Below, in pieces: positions 18,508 through 27,427 of a stretch of 64,000 nucleotides of DNA. The DNA lies in NCBI GenBank assembly GCA_963677135.2, contig CAXXLS010000001.1:44775-108774 (forward strand). Direction: 5' to 3'. Under the pieces are notes generated by a model. It was not told the DNA's origin and did no database searches. It saw nothing but the letters and a program-made list of their open reading frames with translations. The stretch's first letter is position 1. The number at the start of each line of letters is the position of its first letter. The DNA is from Seleniibacterium sp963677135 (GTDB taxonomy: Bacteria > Desulfobacterota > Desulfuromonadia > Desulfuromonadales > Geopsychrobacteraceae). A program made the position numbers and the translations under genes.

Positions 18508-19113
18508 TCAAATGCCATGGTATTCATGCAGCAACTCGGCAACGGCTTCGGCAAGCTTGCGATATCCCCTGGCATTGAGATGAACGGCGTCGCTTTTGTA
18601 ACTGCGGTCAAACAGCAGATCTCCCAGGGTCTCCTTAAGCAGGGGAATTTTCAGCTCCCCGGCAAGGCTCTCGTACAGTTCGAGATCGGCAGGAAGCAGT
18701 CCGAGCTGCGGCACCGCAATCATGACAACATCGATATCCCGCTGGTTTGCCGCCTCATACATTCTGCGGAGATTCTCCTTAAGCTGCTCGCGATCCCGTT
18801 TCTGCAGGACGTCATTGCCGCCATGACAGATGATCACCAGGTCCGGCTCAACCTCGTCAAGCAATCCCGGGAGCCGCCGCGCGCCCTGCTCGCTCAGTTC
18901 GCCGGACACGCCCCCGTTGACGACCCGGCGGCCAATCAGGCGGGACAGCTGCGCGGGGTAACTGAACTCGGCGGCAACGCCGACCCCTTCCGTCAGGCTG
19001 TCACCAAATGCCAGCACAATATCGTTCGGCCTCAACTGGCGCAGGGAGTCCCCACGCTCGCAACCAGACAGAAGCAGCAGGGCCAGCAGCCCCAGGAAGA
19101 ATCGTCTTTGCAT
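18508..19113 (-). CDS. SGNH/GDSL-family hydrolase lipoprotein (TesA-like esterase)
   Basis: A 201-residue exported hydrolase. The signal peptide ends in a lipobox LLSG-Cys18, so the protein is probably lipid-anchored. Catalytic blocks are present: block I AFGDSLTEG (Ser39), GGVSGE, block III HGGNDVLQ, and the Asp/His pair in SDAVHLN near the C-terminus. The order matches arylesterase/thioesterase I enzymes. Start ATG 19113 has GGGAGG upstream. It lies 54 bases beyond the helicase gene on the same strand and could be cotranscribed with it. Confidence 0.9.
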   Translation of the reverse strand: MQRRFFLGLLALLLLSGCERGDSLRQLRPNDIVLAFGDSLTEGVGVAAEFSYPAQLSRLIGRRVVNGGVSGELSEQGARRLPGLLDEVEPDLVIICHGGNDVLQKRDREQLKENLRRMYEAANQRDIDVVMIAVPQLGLLPADLELYESLAGELKIPLLKETLGDLLFDRSYKSDAVHLNARGYRKLAEAVAELLHEYHGI

Positions 19114-19167
19114 GGTCTCCCTCCCGATCAGGACGATGTGTTGCCGGCGCCGGATTGCCAACCGCGC

Positions 19168-21708
19168 CTACCAGCCGTCAGGCGTCTCAACCTTCCGGAA
19201 AAAATCATTGATGGCCCTGAAAACCTGGGCGCTGTCCCCCTGAACCCGGGCCGCCTCCGGCAACGAGCGCAGAAACATGCGGCCATACCCCTTCCTGATG
19301 ACTCGGGTATCGAGGATCAGCACGACCCCGCGGTCGTTGCGATGCCGGATCAGGCGTCCAAAGCCCTGTTTGAAGCGAATCACCGCCTGGGGAACCGTAT
19401 ATTCCATGAAGGAATCGCCGCCGCGCTGCTCAATCGCCTGGGCCCGCGCTTCCAGAACCGGCTCGGTCGGCACCTTGAACGGCAGCCGGGCGATGACGAC
19501 CTGCTCCAGGGACCGTCCCGGCACATCGACACCTTCCCAGAAGGAATCGGTTCCAAACAGGATACTGGTTTCGTCTTCGGCAAACCGCTTGAGGAGCCGG
19601 TGCCGGTTCTCCTGCCCCTGGCGCAGGCAACGCAGGCCCTGGGCCTCCAGAACCGGGGCCAGCTCATCATGAACCTGGCGCAGCAGGCTGTAGGCGGTAA
19701 ACAGGACGAAGCTGCGCCCCCGGCTGCAGAGAACCGCTTTTTCAACGGCATCGCGAACCGCCTCGGCAAACCCGGGCCGGCCGGGCTCAGGCAGATCGGC
19801 GGGAATGGCGACCAGGGCCTGGCGCTGATAATCGAAGGGGGAGGCCAGGGCCAGTTCTTGAAGGCGGGCCGGCTCGACCCGATCAAGCCCCACCCGAGAA
19901 TGGAAATAGCTGAAGGCCCCGGCGACCGTCAGGGTGGCGCTGGTCATCACCAGGGTCCGAAAGCGTTGGTAAAGGGCCTTATTGAGACTCTCGGCCACCT
20001 CCAGAGGAGCCTGGCACAAGGCGGTGATCAGCCCTTTGGCCCGGCCCACCCGCCCCTCTCGGATTTCGATCCACAGGCAGCTGCCCTGGCCCGCCGCCTG
20101 AAAGGATCCCAGCTCGGCGGCCAGCCCGTCGAGGCGGCCGGCGATCCCGCGCAGATCGACCAGAGAGGAATTGAGGCGCTCGGCAACGGCTTCCGGCAAA
20201 GCCTCACAATCACGCAGCAGAGCACTGACGCCGCTGGCCAGTTCGCAGCAGCCGGTGCGCAGAATCTCGACCCGCTCATGGATCTGCTGCCAGGCGGGTG
20301 TCTCCAGGAAATCAGGCAGAATCCGGTGCTTCAGTTCGTATCGTTCAGACACCTTTTTACCCAGGGCGGCGGGCAGCTCCTCGCCGATGAGCTGCAGCTG
20401 GTCGAGGGCGGTTTCCAGCAGTTGCTGGCGTTTGACCAGCAGGCTTTCGATGCCGCCATGCAGGGACCGGTAGAGGTCATCCTCAGTCTGGGGCAGCTCG
20501 CGCGACAATTGATCCAGGAACCGGGGCAGCAGCCCCTGGTTGGGTTTGCGCGGATGGCGCAGTCGATGCAGCAGACGGGCGAAGGTAAAACGGGTGATCT
20601 GGGACGAAAAGTAGCTGGTGGCGACATCCTCGAGATGATGAGCCTCATCGAGGATCACCCGCTCAAAGGGGGGAAGAACCGCCGTGGCCGAATAGTTGTC
20701 GGTCTGCTGGCGCAAGGCCAGGTCCGAGAGCAGCAGGGCATGATTGACCACCAGAACGTCTGCCCGGGCTGCCTGGCGACGGGCCTTATGGAAAAAGCAA
20801 CGACTGTAATGGGGGCAGCGAACCCGGGCGCACTGGTCGGCCTCGCAGCAGATTTCCTCCCAGACCTGGTAATTGGGGATAAAGGAGAGATCTTCGCGGG
20901 ACCCGTCACCCGTGGTTTCGGCCCAGGCGATAATCTGCTGCAATTCAGCAACCAGGTCCTGATCGAACAGTCCCAGTTCCCGCCCGGCCGTTTCTCCCCG
21001 GCGCAGGCAGTAGTAATTGCTGCGCCCCTTGACCAGGACGGCGTAAAAATCGAGGTCGGTTGAACGGTCGAGGAAAGGAAGATCCTTGCGGATCAGCTGC
21101 TCCTGCAAATTGATGGTCCGGGTCGAGACAACCACCCGCTCCCGGTTGTTCCTGGCCCAGAGCAGGGCGGGCACCAGGTAGGCGAGACTCTTGCCGGTTC
21201 CGGTCCCAGCCTCGATGACGGCAAGCTGGTTGCGGTTAAAGGCCTCTGCGACGGCAAACGCCATGCGCAGCTGTTCGGGACGGTCCTCATAATCAGGAAG
21301 CGTCCCGGCGATCTGACCTTCCGGTCCGAGCAGTGCGGCAACCTGCTCCGGGGAGACATGCTCGGTCACCTTGTCGGCAAAAGCTTCCACAACCCTGTAC
21401 ACCTTATCCACAGAGTTATTCACAATGTAGAAACCGACCCCCAAGGTCCCGAATTGTGCGGCAACGTCAATGTCTGCGGAGGAGGGTTTGAGGACTCCCG
21501 AAGGATGGTTGTGGATAACGATATCCCCATATCCACAGGTCTGGAGGATGGCCGGCACCGCCGATTCGGAGCCGCGGGCCAGAACTTCGACCTGGACAAC
21601 CCGCCGGTTGGCGTCGGTCTGCCCCAGGATAAACACTTCATTCCCTTCAGCCTGGCTGATGGCGTAGCGGATCTGGTCGATACTATCGGAAGAAAAATAC
21701 TCGAGCAT
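19168..21708 (-). CDS. JAMM-DinG fusion: XPD-type Fe-S helicase with N-terminal JAMM/MPN+ domain
   Basis: An 846-residue protein. Residues 1-120 form a RadC-like JAMM domain with a complete H-x-H-x7-S-x2-D motif (His66, His68, Ser76, Asp79 in HNHPSGVLKPSSAD) and a candidate Glu24. The remainder is a DinG/XPD superfamily 2 helicase. It has Walker A EAGTGTGKSLAYL, an Fe-S cysteine set (YYCLRRGE, then CCEADQCARVRCPHYSRC), DEAH box VILDEAHHLEDV and C-terminal helicase motifs (FGTDSFWEGVDVPG; QGFGRLIRHRNDRG). E. coli DinG lacks the JAMM part. Inferred: repair of R-loops or stalled forks coupled to isopeptidase or metal-dependent hydrolysis. No frameshift is seen. Confidence 0.92.
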   Translation of the reverse strand: MLEYFSSDSIDQIRYAISQAEGNEVFILGQTDANRRVVQVEVLARGSESAVPAILQTCGYGDIVIHNHPSGVLKPSSADIDVAAQFGTLGVGFYIVNNSVDKVYRVVEAFADKVTEHVSPEQVAALLGPEGQIAGTLPDYEDRPEQLRMAFAVAEAFNRNQLAVIEAGTGTGKSLAYLVPALLWARNNRERVVVSTRTINLQEQLIRKDLPFLDRSTDLDFYAVLVKGRSNYYCLRRGETAGRELGLFDQDLVAELQQIIAWAETTGDGSREDLSFIPNYQVWEEICCEADQCARVRCPHYSRCFFHKARRQAARADVLVVNHALLLSDLALRQQTDNYSATAVLPPFERVILDEAHHLEDVATSYFSSQITRFTFARLLHRLRHPRKPNQGLLPRFLDQLSRELPQTEDDLYRSLHGGIESLLVKRQQLLETALDQLQLIGEELPAALGKKVSERYELKHRILPDFLETPAWQQIHERVEILRTGCCELASGVSALLRDCEALPEAVAERLNSSLVDLRGIAGRLDGLAAELGSFQAAGQGSCLWIEIREGRVGRAKGLITALCQAPLEVAESLNKALYQRFRTLVMTSATLTVAGAFSYFHSRVGLDRVEPARLQELALASPFDYQRQALVAIPADLPEPGRPGFAEAVRDAVEKAVLCSRGRSFVLFTAYSLLRQVHDELAPVLEAQGLRCLRQGQENRHRLLKRFAEDETSILFGTDSFWEGVDVPGRSLEQVVIARLPFKVPTEPVLEARAQAIEQRGGDSFMEYTVPQAVIRFKQGFGRLIRHRNDRGVVLILDTRVIRKGYGRMFLRSLPEAARVQGDSAQVFRAINDFFRKVETPDGW

Positions 21709-21938
21709 GGGTCGCGATTATAGAGGAAGCGGATCGGGAAAGGAAATTTTATTCTTTCATGCGCCCCCCTTTCTGACGCCTGCTATCCAGAATATTTTCT
21801 AATGTAACAAATTGTTGCCTCTGCTCTGGAAGTGGTCATGGCCAGGCCCTGAGCCCCTCCCCTAAACTGCAGATCTACAGTCGTTTTTCATCCCCCCGTC
21901 AGCCCCGGGAAGGGCCGTTCGAGACATCCGTCATACCA

Positions 21939-22216
21939 TTGACATCATTGACCTTTTAACATTACGATCCAGACTCCAAATGAAAACTCCAAAATGAAAA
22001 TCCAAGCGCTCTTTTCTTTTCCGATCCGGCCAGATCACCAAATGGAAAGAAACTTACCCACTGATCATCAATGACGATGGTTACCCCACAACCGAACAAT
22101 AAAAAAACGAGCGTTCTACTGAACAAGACAGCACCGGAACAGGGCGGTTCTGTAGCCTTCCCCCCTTCCCCCGTGGCCCATCACGCCGAGCTGACCGGTT
22201 CCGCTCGGCTTTTTTT
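21939..22216 (+). ncRNA. Candidate small RNA in a 560-base gene-free gap
   Basis: Between the helicase gene and the endonuclease III-like gene (21709-22271) there is no convincing ORF. A perfect -35 TTGACA (21939-21944) is followed 18 bases later by TACGAT (21963-21968). About 220 bases downstream is a strong terminator. The predicted transcript of about 240 nt has A-rich direct repeats (CTCCAAATGAAAA and CTCCAAAATGAAAA) near its 5' end. No known RNA family is recognised. Seen: promoter-like and terminator elements. Inferred: a transcript. Confidence 0.4.
22185..22216 (+). terminator. Strong intrinsic terminator with no upstream gene on its strand
   Basis: GCCGAGC (22185-22191) pairs with GCTCGGC (22203-22209), followed by seven T. 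No plus-strand gene lies upstream for more than 4 kb, which is the main reason to suspect a small RNA. Confidence 0.8.
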
Positions 22217-22271
22217 ATGGACAGCAGCGTCATAATTTGGCATCCCTGAACAGCCGGTAAGGAGAAAAGAG

Positions 22272-22964
22272 ATGCCTCAGCTTATGACGATTTACGACTG
22301 CCTGTTCCATCACTACGGCCCGCAGAACTGGTGGCCCGCCGATTCAGCCTTCGAGGTCGCCGTTGGCGCCTTCCTGACCCAGAACACCAACTGGAGCAAT
22401 GTCGAAAAAGCCATCGCCAATCTCAAGCAGGCAGAGGTGTTGTCATGCGAGGCCATCCTGCGCCTGAAGTCAACCGAGCTGGAACAACTGATCCGCCCGG
22501 CCGGCTTTTTCCGGCAGAAAGCCCGCCGATTGCACGGTTTCTGCCGACATCTCGAAACGCATTACCGGGGCGCTATCGAAGCCATGCTGGCCGGGGACAC
22601 CCACAACCTGCGCGCAGAACTGCTGTCCCTGAAGGGCATCGGGCCGGAGACCGCCGATTCCATTCTGCTGTATGCGGGAGAGCACCTGTCGTTTGTCGTC
22701 GATGCCTATACCAACCGACTGTTCACCCGCCTGGGTGTTCTCCAGGGGGACGAAAGCTATGCCCAGGTCCGGTCCCTTTTTATGAGCGCCCTGCCGGCCG
22801 AGGTCGCGATCTACAATGAATACCACGCACTGATCGTAGCCCATTGCAAGCAGTTCTGCAGAACAACCCCTCAGTGTGACGAATGCCCCGCAGGCCGGCT
22901 CTGCGCTTTTTCCCAGACCGGCCCTTCCGGGCGGAAAAACTTATCTAATCAGGAACTTACTTGA
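22272..22964 (+). CDS. Endonuclease III-family DNA glycosylase, probably monofunctional (MagIII-like)
   Basis: A 230-residue HhH-GPD protein. The helix-hairpin-helix is LLSLKGIGPETADSILLYAG (about 118-137) and the catalytic Asp144 is in FVVDAYTNRL. The Lys of bifunctional Nth enzymes is replaced by Glu126 (GPETAD), suggesting base excision without AP-lyase chemistry, as in MagIII-type alkyl-base glycosylases. A C-terminal Fe-S motif is present at Cys196, 202, 205 and 211; its first spacing is five residues rather than the six usual in Nth. AAGGAG precedes ATG 22272. No partner gene is adjacent. Confidence 0.85.
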   Translation: MPQLMTIYDCLFHHYGPQNWWPADSAFEVAVGAFLTQNTNWSNVEKAIANLKQAEVLSCEAILRLKSTELEQLIRPAGFFRQKARRLHGFCRHLETHYRGAIEAMLAGDTHNLRAELLSLKGIGPETADSILLYAGEHLSFVVDAYTNRLFTRLGVLQGDESYAQVRSLFMSALPAEVAIYNEYHALIVAHCKQFCRTTPQCDECPAGRLCAFSQTGPSGRKNLSNQELT

Positions 22965-23028
22965 ACTATTCACGCTTCTGCGTTAGGGTTCGGCTTATAT
23001 CCTCTTTCCAGAACATCGCAGGTGAACG

Positions 23029-23802
23029 ATGATCGATCACTACTTGTTCCTGTTCAAAAAGTTTCTCGGCAACCTCCTCATGCCCCTCCCCCTGTCTCTG
23101 GTTCTGCTGCTGTGGGCCCTGCTGTTGCTGCTGCGCCGCAAAACCCGCTGGCTTGGCATGCTCCTGGTGACGCTTGCCACCGCCATCCTGATTTTCAGCA
23201 GCTACGCCCCCCTGAACCGCAGGCTGATCGCCGATTTCGAGTCCGCCATCCCGGCCTATGTCAAAACCGACCAACCGGTCGACTACGTGGTGGTTCTGGG
23301 CAGCTGGCAGCAATCGGTGCCCGACCAGCCGACAACCAGCGAACTGACCCCCAGCGGCATCGTCCGACTGACCGAAGGAATCCGCATATACCGGCTGAAT
23401 CCCGGCAGCAAGCTGGTTTTCACCGGCTTTGAAGGGCTCCCCGGGGATCCGGTCGCCTATCCGGACAAACTCAAGGAGCTGGCCATTGCCCTGGGCGTAC
23501 CGGAAGACGATATCATCAGCTACGTCGGTCCCCGCGACACCCGAGAAGAAGCCCAGGTCATTGCCACCAATTTTCCGACGGAACACCTGGTCCTGGTGAC
23601 CACCGCCGCTCACATGCCGCGCGCCCTGGGACTGTTCCGCGGACTGGGCCTCGACCCGGTCCCGGCCCCGACGGAACATTTCACCAAGCCGCACCAGACC
23701 TGGTGGACCTTCCCGACCGGGAAAAACCTGGCGAAAACCGAGTACTGGCTTCACGAGGAGCTGGGTCTGCTCTGGGCAAAACTGATGGGCCAGGTCGACT
23801 AA
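23029..23802 (+). CDS. YdcF/ElyC-family (DUF218) envelope protein
   Basis: A 257-residue inner-membrane protein with two N-terminal membrane helices (PLPLSLVLLLWALLLLLRR and LGMLLVTLATAILIFSSYAP). A soluble DUF218 domain follows, with VDYVVVLGSW, SPSGIVRL-like, KLVFTGFEG, DTREEAQV and LVTTAAHMPRAL, the typical ElyC/SanA pattern. Known ElyC affects peptidoglycan or enterobacterial common antigen lipid-carrier metabolism; the chemistry is unsettled. It lies about 60 bases after the glycosylase gene. Confidence 0.87.
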   Translation: MIDHYLFLFKKFLGNLLMPLPLSLVLLLWALLLLLRRKTRWLGMLLVTLATAILIFSSYAPLNRRLIADFESAIPAYVKTDQPVDYVVVLGSWQQSVPDQPTTSELTPSGIVRLTEGIRIYRLNPGSKLVFTGFEGLPGDPVAYPDKLKELAIALGVPEDDIISYVGPRDTREEAQVIATNFPTEHLVLVTTAAHMPRALGLFRGLGLDPVPAPTEHFTKPHQTWWTFPTGKNLAKTEYWLHEELGLLWAKLMGQVD

Positions 23803-24111
23803 ACGGCCAGACAACTCTTCGGAACCTCCCAACCCTCAGAAAAATGGCCCTTTAGGCCGGAAAAATCAGGCCTTTCCTCTTGAACTTAAGAGCCGCATTT
23901 GTTAGCCTGCCGGATTAGTTTTGATGGCACCTCCAAAACGCGTCAACAGCTGCGGTTGCGGTCATCATCCCGCTGTTTCAGCGGACCTCAATAGCTCGAT
24001 AACAACGCACCGTTCAGGTGGCGTTTTTGCTTGGCATCCATCTTTGAGACATACGTGCACGACATTTAAGTTTGCACTGTGGGTAACCTATCCCTGCGAA
24101 AGAGTAATGGC
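23803..24111 (+). other. ileS leader region with stacked hairpins
   Basis: This 309-base gap contains AGGCC/GGCCT with an A-rich loop (23854-23873), a perfect CCGCTG-TTT-CAGCGG hairpin near 23970-23985, and a terminator-like stem AACGCACC/GGTGGCGTT ending in five T (24004-24028), 84 bases before the ileS start. I looked for T-box elements and did not find the conserved antiterminator sequence. A transcription attenuator of another kind is possible. Confidence 0.4.
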
Positions 24112-26892
24112 ATGGACTATAAAGACACTTTGAATCTTCCGGAAACCGATTTCCCGATGCGCGCCAACCTGCCCAACCGGGAGCCGCAGATGCTCGACCA
24201 CTGGCAGGAGATCGGTCTCAATGACCAGCTTGAAAACGCCAACCGGGGCAAGGAGAGCTTCGTTCTGCACGATGGCCCTCCCTACGCCAACGGCCATATT
24301 CACATGGGGCATGCGCTCAACAAGGTGCTGAAGGATATCATCATCAAGAGCAAGCGCATGCAGGGCTTCTTCGCCCCTTACGTCCCCGGCTGGGACTGCC
24401 ATGGCCTGCCCATCGAGCTGATGGTCGACAAAAAACTGGGCAAGAAGAAGCGCGAAATGAGCAAGGCTGACTTCCGCAGGGAATGCCGCGAGTACGCCAA
24501 GGTCTGGATCAAGACCCAGAGCGAGGAATTCCAGCGTCTGGGCATCTTCGGCAACTGGCAGGATCCCTACCTGACCATGAGCACCCATTACGAGGCAGCT
24601 ACGGCACGGGAGCTGGCAAAACTGGCCGAGAAGGGGTCTCTGTTCAAAGGCAAAAAACCGATTCACTGGTGTTCTTCCTGCGTGACCGCTCTTGCAGAAG
24701 CCGAAGTTGAATACGACGATCACAGTTCCCCCTCGATCTTCGTCAAGTTTCCCTATATCGACGAACTGCCCGCGGAACTCGCCGCGCTGGCTGACAAGCC
24801 GCTGAACTTCGTCATCTGGACCACTACGCCCTGGACCATCCCGGCCAACCTGGGGGTCTGTCTGAATCCGGAGTTGAGCTACGTCGCCGTCGATACCGGC
24901 AGCGAGTACCTGGTCATGGCCGAAGGGCTCTATGAGCAGGTTCTCAAAACCCTCGGCATCAGCGACTACCAGGTCGCCGCGACCTTCGCCGCCCCCTTGT
25001 TCGACAAGAAAAACTGCAAGCATCCGTTTTATGACCGCAACTCCCTGCTGATGCTGGGTGACCATGTCACCCTGGAAGCCGGTACCGGGTGTGTCCACAC
25101 CGCGCCGGGTCACGGCCACGATGACTACCTGATCGGCCTGAAATACGGCCTGGACATCTACAATCCGGTGGACGATTACGGCCGCTATCGCGAGGACATG
25201 GAGCTGTTCGGCGGCATGAAGCTCAAGGACGCCAACCAGGCCGTCAGTGAAAAGCTCACCGAAGTCGGCGCCCTGCTCTATGAAAGTACCGTCGAACACA
25301 GCTATCCTCATTGCTGGCGCTGTAAAAAACCGGTCATTTTCCGCGCTACCGAGCAGTGGTTCATCAGCATGGATGAGAACGACCTCCGCCAGAAGGCCCT
25401 GGCCGAAATTGACAAGGTCGAGTGGATTCCGGCCTGGGGGCACGACCGGATCTACAACATGGTCGCCGGACGACCCGACTGGTGTATCAGCCGCCAGCGG
25501 AGCTGGGGGGTCCCCATCACCATCGCGTATTGCGAAAAATGCGGCGAGGCGCTCAACGACGGTAAAATCATGCATCATATCGCCGACCAGTTCGAAGCGA
25601 CCGGCAGTGATATCTGGTTCGAAAAGGACGCCTCGGAACTGCTGCCCCCCGGCACCACCTGCCCGGCCTGCGGCCATGACAGGTTCACCAAGGAGTCTGA
25701 CATTCTCGATGTCTGGTTCGATTCCGGAGTGTCGCATGCCGCGGTCTGCGAACGCCGCGACTATCTGACCAGCCCTGCGGACATGTACCTGGAAGGGTCC
25801 GACCAGCATCGTGGCTGGTTCCATTCGAGCCTCCTCGAATCGGTCGGCACCCGGGATCGCGCCCCCTACAAGTCGGTCCTGACCCACGGATTCGTCCTCG
25901 ACAAGGACGGACGCCCCATGTCCAAATCGATGGGGAACGTGATTGCCCCCGAGGAAATCATTCAGAAATTCGGAGCCGAGATCCTGCGCATGTGGGTTGC
26001 CGCGACGGATTACCGTGACGATATCAAGCTGGGACAGGAAACCCTGCAGCGTCTCTCGGACGCCTACCGGCGCATCCGCAACACCGCCCGCTACCTGCTG
26101 GGCAACCTGAGCGGTTTCGACCCGAAGACCGATATCGTTGCCGATGAAAAACTGCTGGAACTCGACCGCTGGGCCCTGGCCAAGCTGGAGCGGCTGATCA
26201 AACGTGTCGCCGCGGCTTACGACAAGTACGAGTTCCATGTCTTCTATCACGCGGTTCATAATTTCTGCACCGTGGAACTGAGCGCTTTCTACCTGGACAT
26301 CCTCAAAGACCGGCTCTACACCAGTCCCAGGTCCAGCATCGAGTACCGCAGCGCCCGTTCCACCATGTACCGGATTCTCGACGCCCTGACCCGGCTGATT
26401 GCCCCGGTGCTGAGTTTCACTGCCGATGAAATCTGGCAGCTGCTGCCGGGAGACAAAGAAGCCAGCGTGCACCTGACCTCGTTCCCCAGCACTATCAGCG
26501 GCTACTGCGATACCGAGCTGGAAAGCCGCTACGAAAAACTGCAGAAAGTCCGCTCCGAAGTCTCCAAGGTCCTGGAAAAGGCCCGGGCGGAAAAACGTAT
26601 CGGCCAATCCCTCGAAGCCAAAGTCGTGCTCCAGGTTCCGGCCGAACTCCAGGAGCTGCTTACCCAGTACCAGGATCTGCTGCCGGCCTATTTTATCGTT
26701 TCCCAGGTCGAGATTGTCGCCGATCTGGCAACGGGACAGGACGCCGAGCAGATTCCCGGCCTGAAGCTTCAGATCGTCGACGCCGATGGTGAAAAATGCG
26801 AACGGTGCTGGAATTACGCCACCAGCGTCGGTTCAACCAGCGAGCACCCGACGGTCTGCGCGCGGTGCGCGGCGGCTCTGGCGGCGGAGTAA
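24112..26892 (+). CDS. ileS: Isoleucyl-tRNA synthetase
   Basis: Charges tRNA-Ile. The 926-residue protein begins MDYKDTLNLPETDFPMR, matching family N-termini; this decides for ATG 24112 over the GTG at 24079. The HIGH motif is HMGH (64-67, in PPYANGHIHMGH). The KMSKS loop reads PMSKSMGN. The editing domain has WTTTPWTIPAN, and the C-terminal zinc cysteines are CERCWNY and CARCAAAL. The ribosome site is weak. The stop codon is directly followed by the ATG of lspA, so the two are translationally coupled. Confidence 0.97.
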   Translation: MDYKDTLNLPETDFPMRANLPNREPQMLDHWQEIGLNDQLENANRGKESFVLHDGPPYANGHIHMGHALNKVLKDIIIKSKRMQGFFAPYVPGWDCHGLPIELMVDKKLGKKKREMSKADFRRECREYAKVWIKTQSEEFQRLGIFGNWQDPYLTMSTHYEAATARELAKLAEKGSLFKGKKPIHWCSSCVTALAEAEVEYDDHSSPSIFVKFPYIDELPAELAALADKPLNFVIWTTTPWTIPANLGVCLNPELSYVAVDTGSEYLVMAEGLYEQVLKTLGISDYQVAATFAAPLFDKKNCKHPFYDRNSLLMLGDHVTLEAGTGCVHTAPGHGHDDYLIGLKYGLDIYNPVDDYGRYREDMELFGGMKLKDANQAVSEKLTEVGALLYESTVEHSYPHCWRCKKPVIFRATEQWFISMDENDLRQKALAEIDKVEWIPAWGHDRIYNMVAGRPDWCISRQRSWGVPITIAYCEKCGEALNDGKIMHHIADQFEATGSDIWFEKDASELLPPGTTCPACGHDRFTKESDILDVWFDSGVSHAAVCERRDYLTSPADMYLEGSDQHRGWFHSSLLESVGTRDRAPYKSVLTHGFVLDKDGRPMSKSMGNVIAPEEIIQKFGAEILRMWVAATDYRDDIKLGQETLQRLSDAYRRIRNTARYLLGNLSGFDPKTDIVADEKLLELDRWALAKLERLIKRVAAAYDKYEFHVFYHAVHNFCTVELSAFYLDILKDRLYTSPRSSIEYRSARSTMYRILDALTRLIAPVLSFTADEIWQLLPGDKEASVHLTSFPSTISGYCDTELESRYEKLQKVRSEVSKVLEKARAEKRIGQSLEAKVVLQVPAELQELLTQYQDLLPAYFIVSQVEIVADLATGQDAEQIPGLKLQIVDADGEKCERCWNYATSVGSTSEHPTVCARCAAALAAE

Positions 26893-27384
26893 ATGCGCAA
26901 ATATCTGTCTTTTGTCCTGACCACGGTCATCTGCCTGATTGTGGATCAGATCAGCAAAATCTATATCGACAGCCACTTTGCCATCGGCGAATCGCGGCAG
27001 GTGATCAGCAACTTTTTTCATATCACCTATGTGCGCAATCCCGGAGCCGCATTCGGAATGCTCTCCGACAGCGCCATCAGGCTGCCGTTCTTCCTGAGTA
27101 TTTCTGCCATCGCAACCATAGCGATCCTCTGGTACGCCCGGAGGATCGCTGCGGAAAAACAATGGCAGCTGTTCTCCCTGGGTCTCATTCTCAGCGGGGC
27201 CCTGGGAAACTTTATCGATCGCATTCGCCTGGGCGAGGTCATCGATTTTCTTGACGTGCACTGGTACAATTATCACTGGCCGGCCTTCAACGTCGCCGAC
27301 AGCGCCATCTGCGTCGGGGTCGGTATTATGCTGGTCTGTACCTGGCATGAAGAGCGTGAACACAAGCAAGAATCAAAAACCTGA
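26893..27384 (+). CDS. lspA: Lipoprotein signal peptidase (signal peptidase II)
   Basis: A 163-residue inner-membrane aspartyl protease that removes signal peptides from prolipoproteins. It has four hydrophobic segments and both catalytic motifs: GNFIDRIRLGEVIDF and FNVADSAICVGV. It starts immediately after the ileS stop codon, an arrangement common in bacteria. Several lipoproteins in this window are likely substrates (SGNH hydrolase, PLD protein, rhombotarget protein and others). Confidence 0.96.
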   Translation: MRKYLSFVLTTVICLIVDQISKIYIDSHFAIGESRQVISNFFHITYVRNPGAAFGMLSDSAIRLPFFLSISAIATIAILWYARRIAAEKQWQLFSLGLILSGALGNFIDRIRLGEVIDFLDVHWYNYHWPAFNVADSAICVGVGIMLVCTWHEEREHKQESKT

Positions 27385-27427
27385 ATGACACGAGCCCCCG
27401 ACCCATATGAGGCGGGGATTTTTATCA

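Noticed and set aside
18517..21063. 848-codon plus-strand open frame
   Set aside because: Antisense to the SGNH and JAMM-DinG genes, which have complete motifs; long only because of GC-rich codon structure.
24004..24028. T-box riboswitch before ileS
   Set aside because: The conserved antiterminator sequence is not present; only a terminator-like hairpin remains.
24088..26607. 839-codon minus-strand open frame
   Set aside because: Antisense shadow of ileS, which carries all synthetase motifs.
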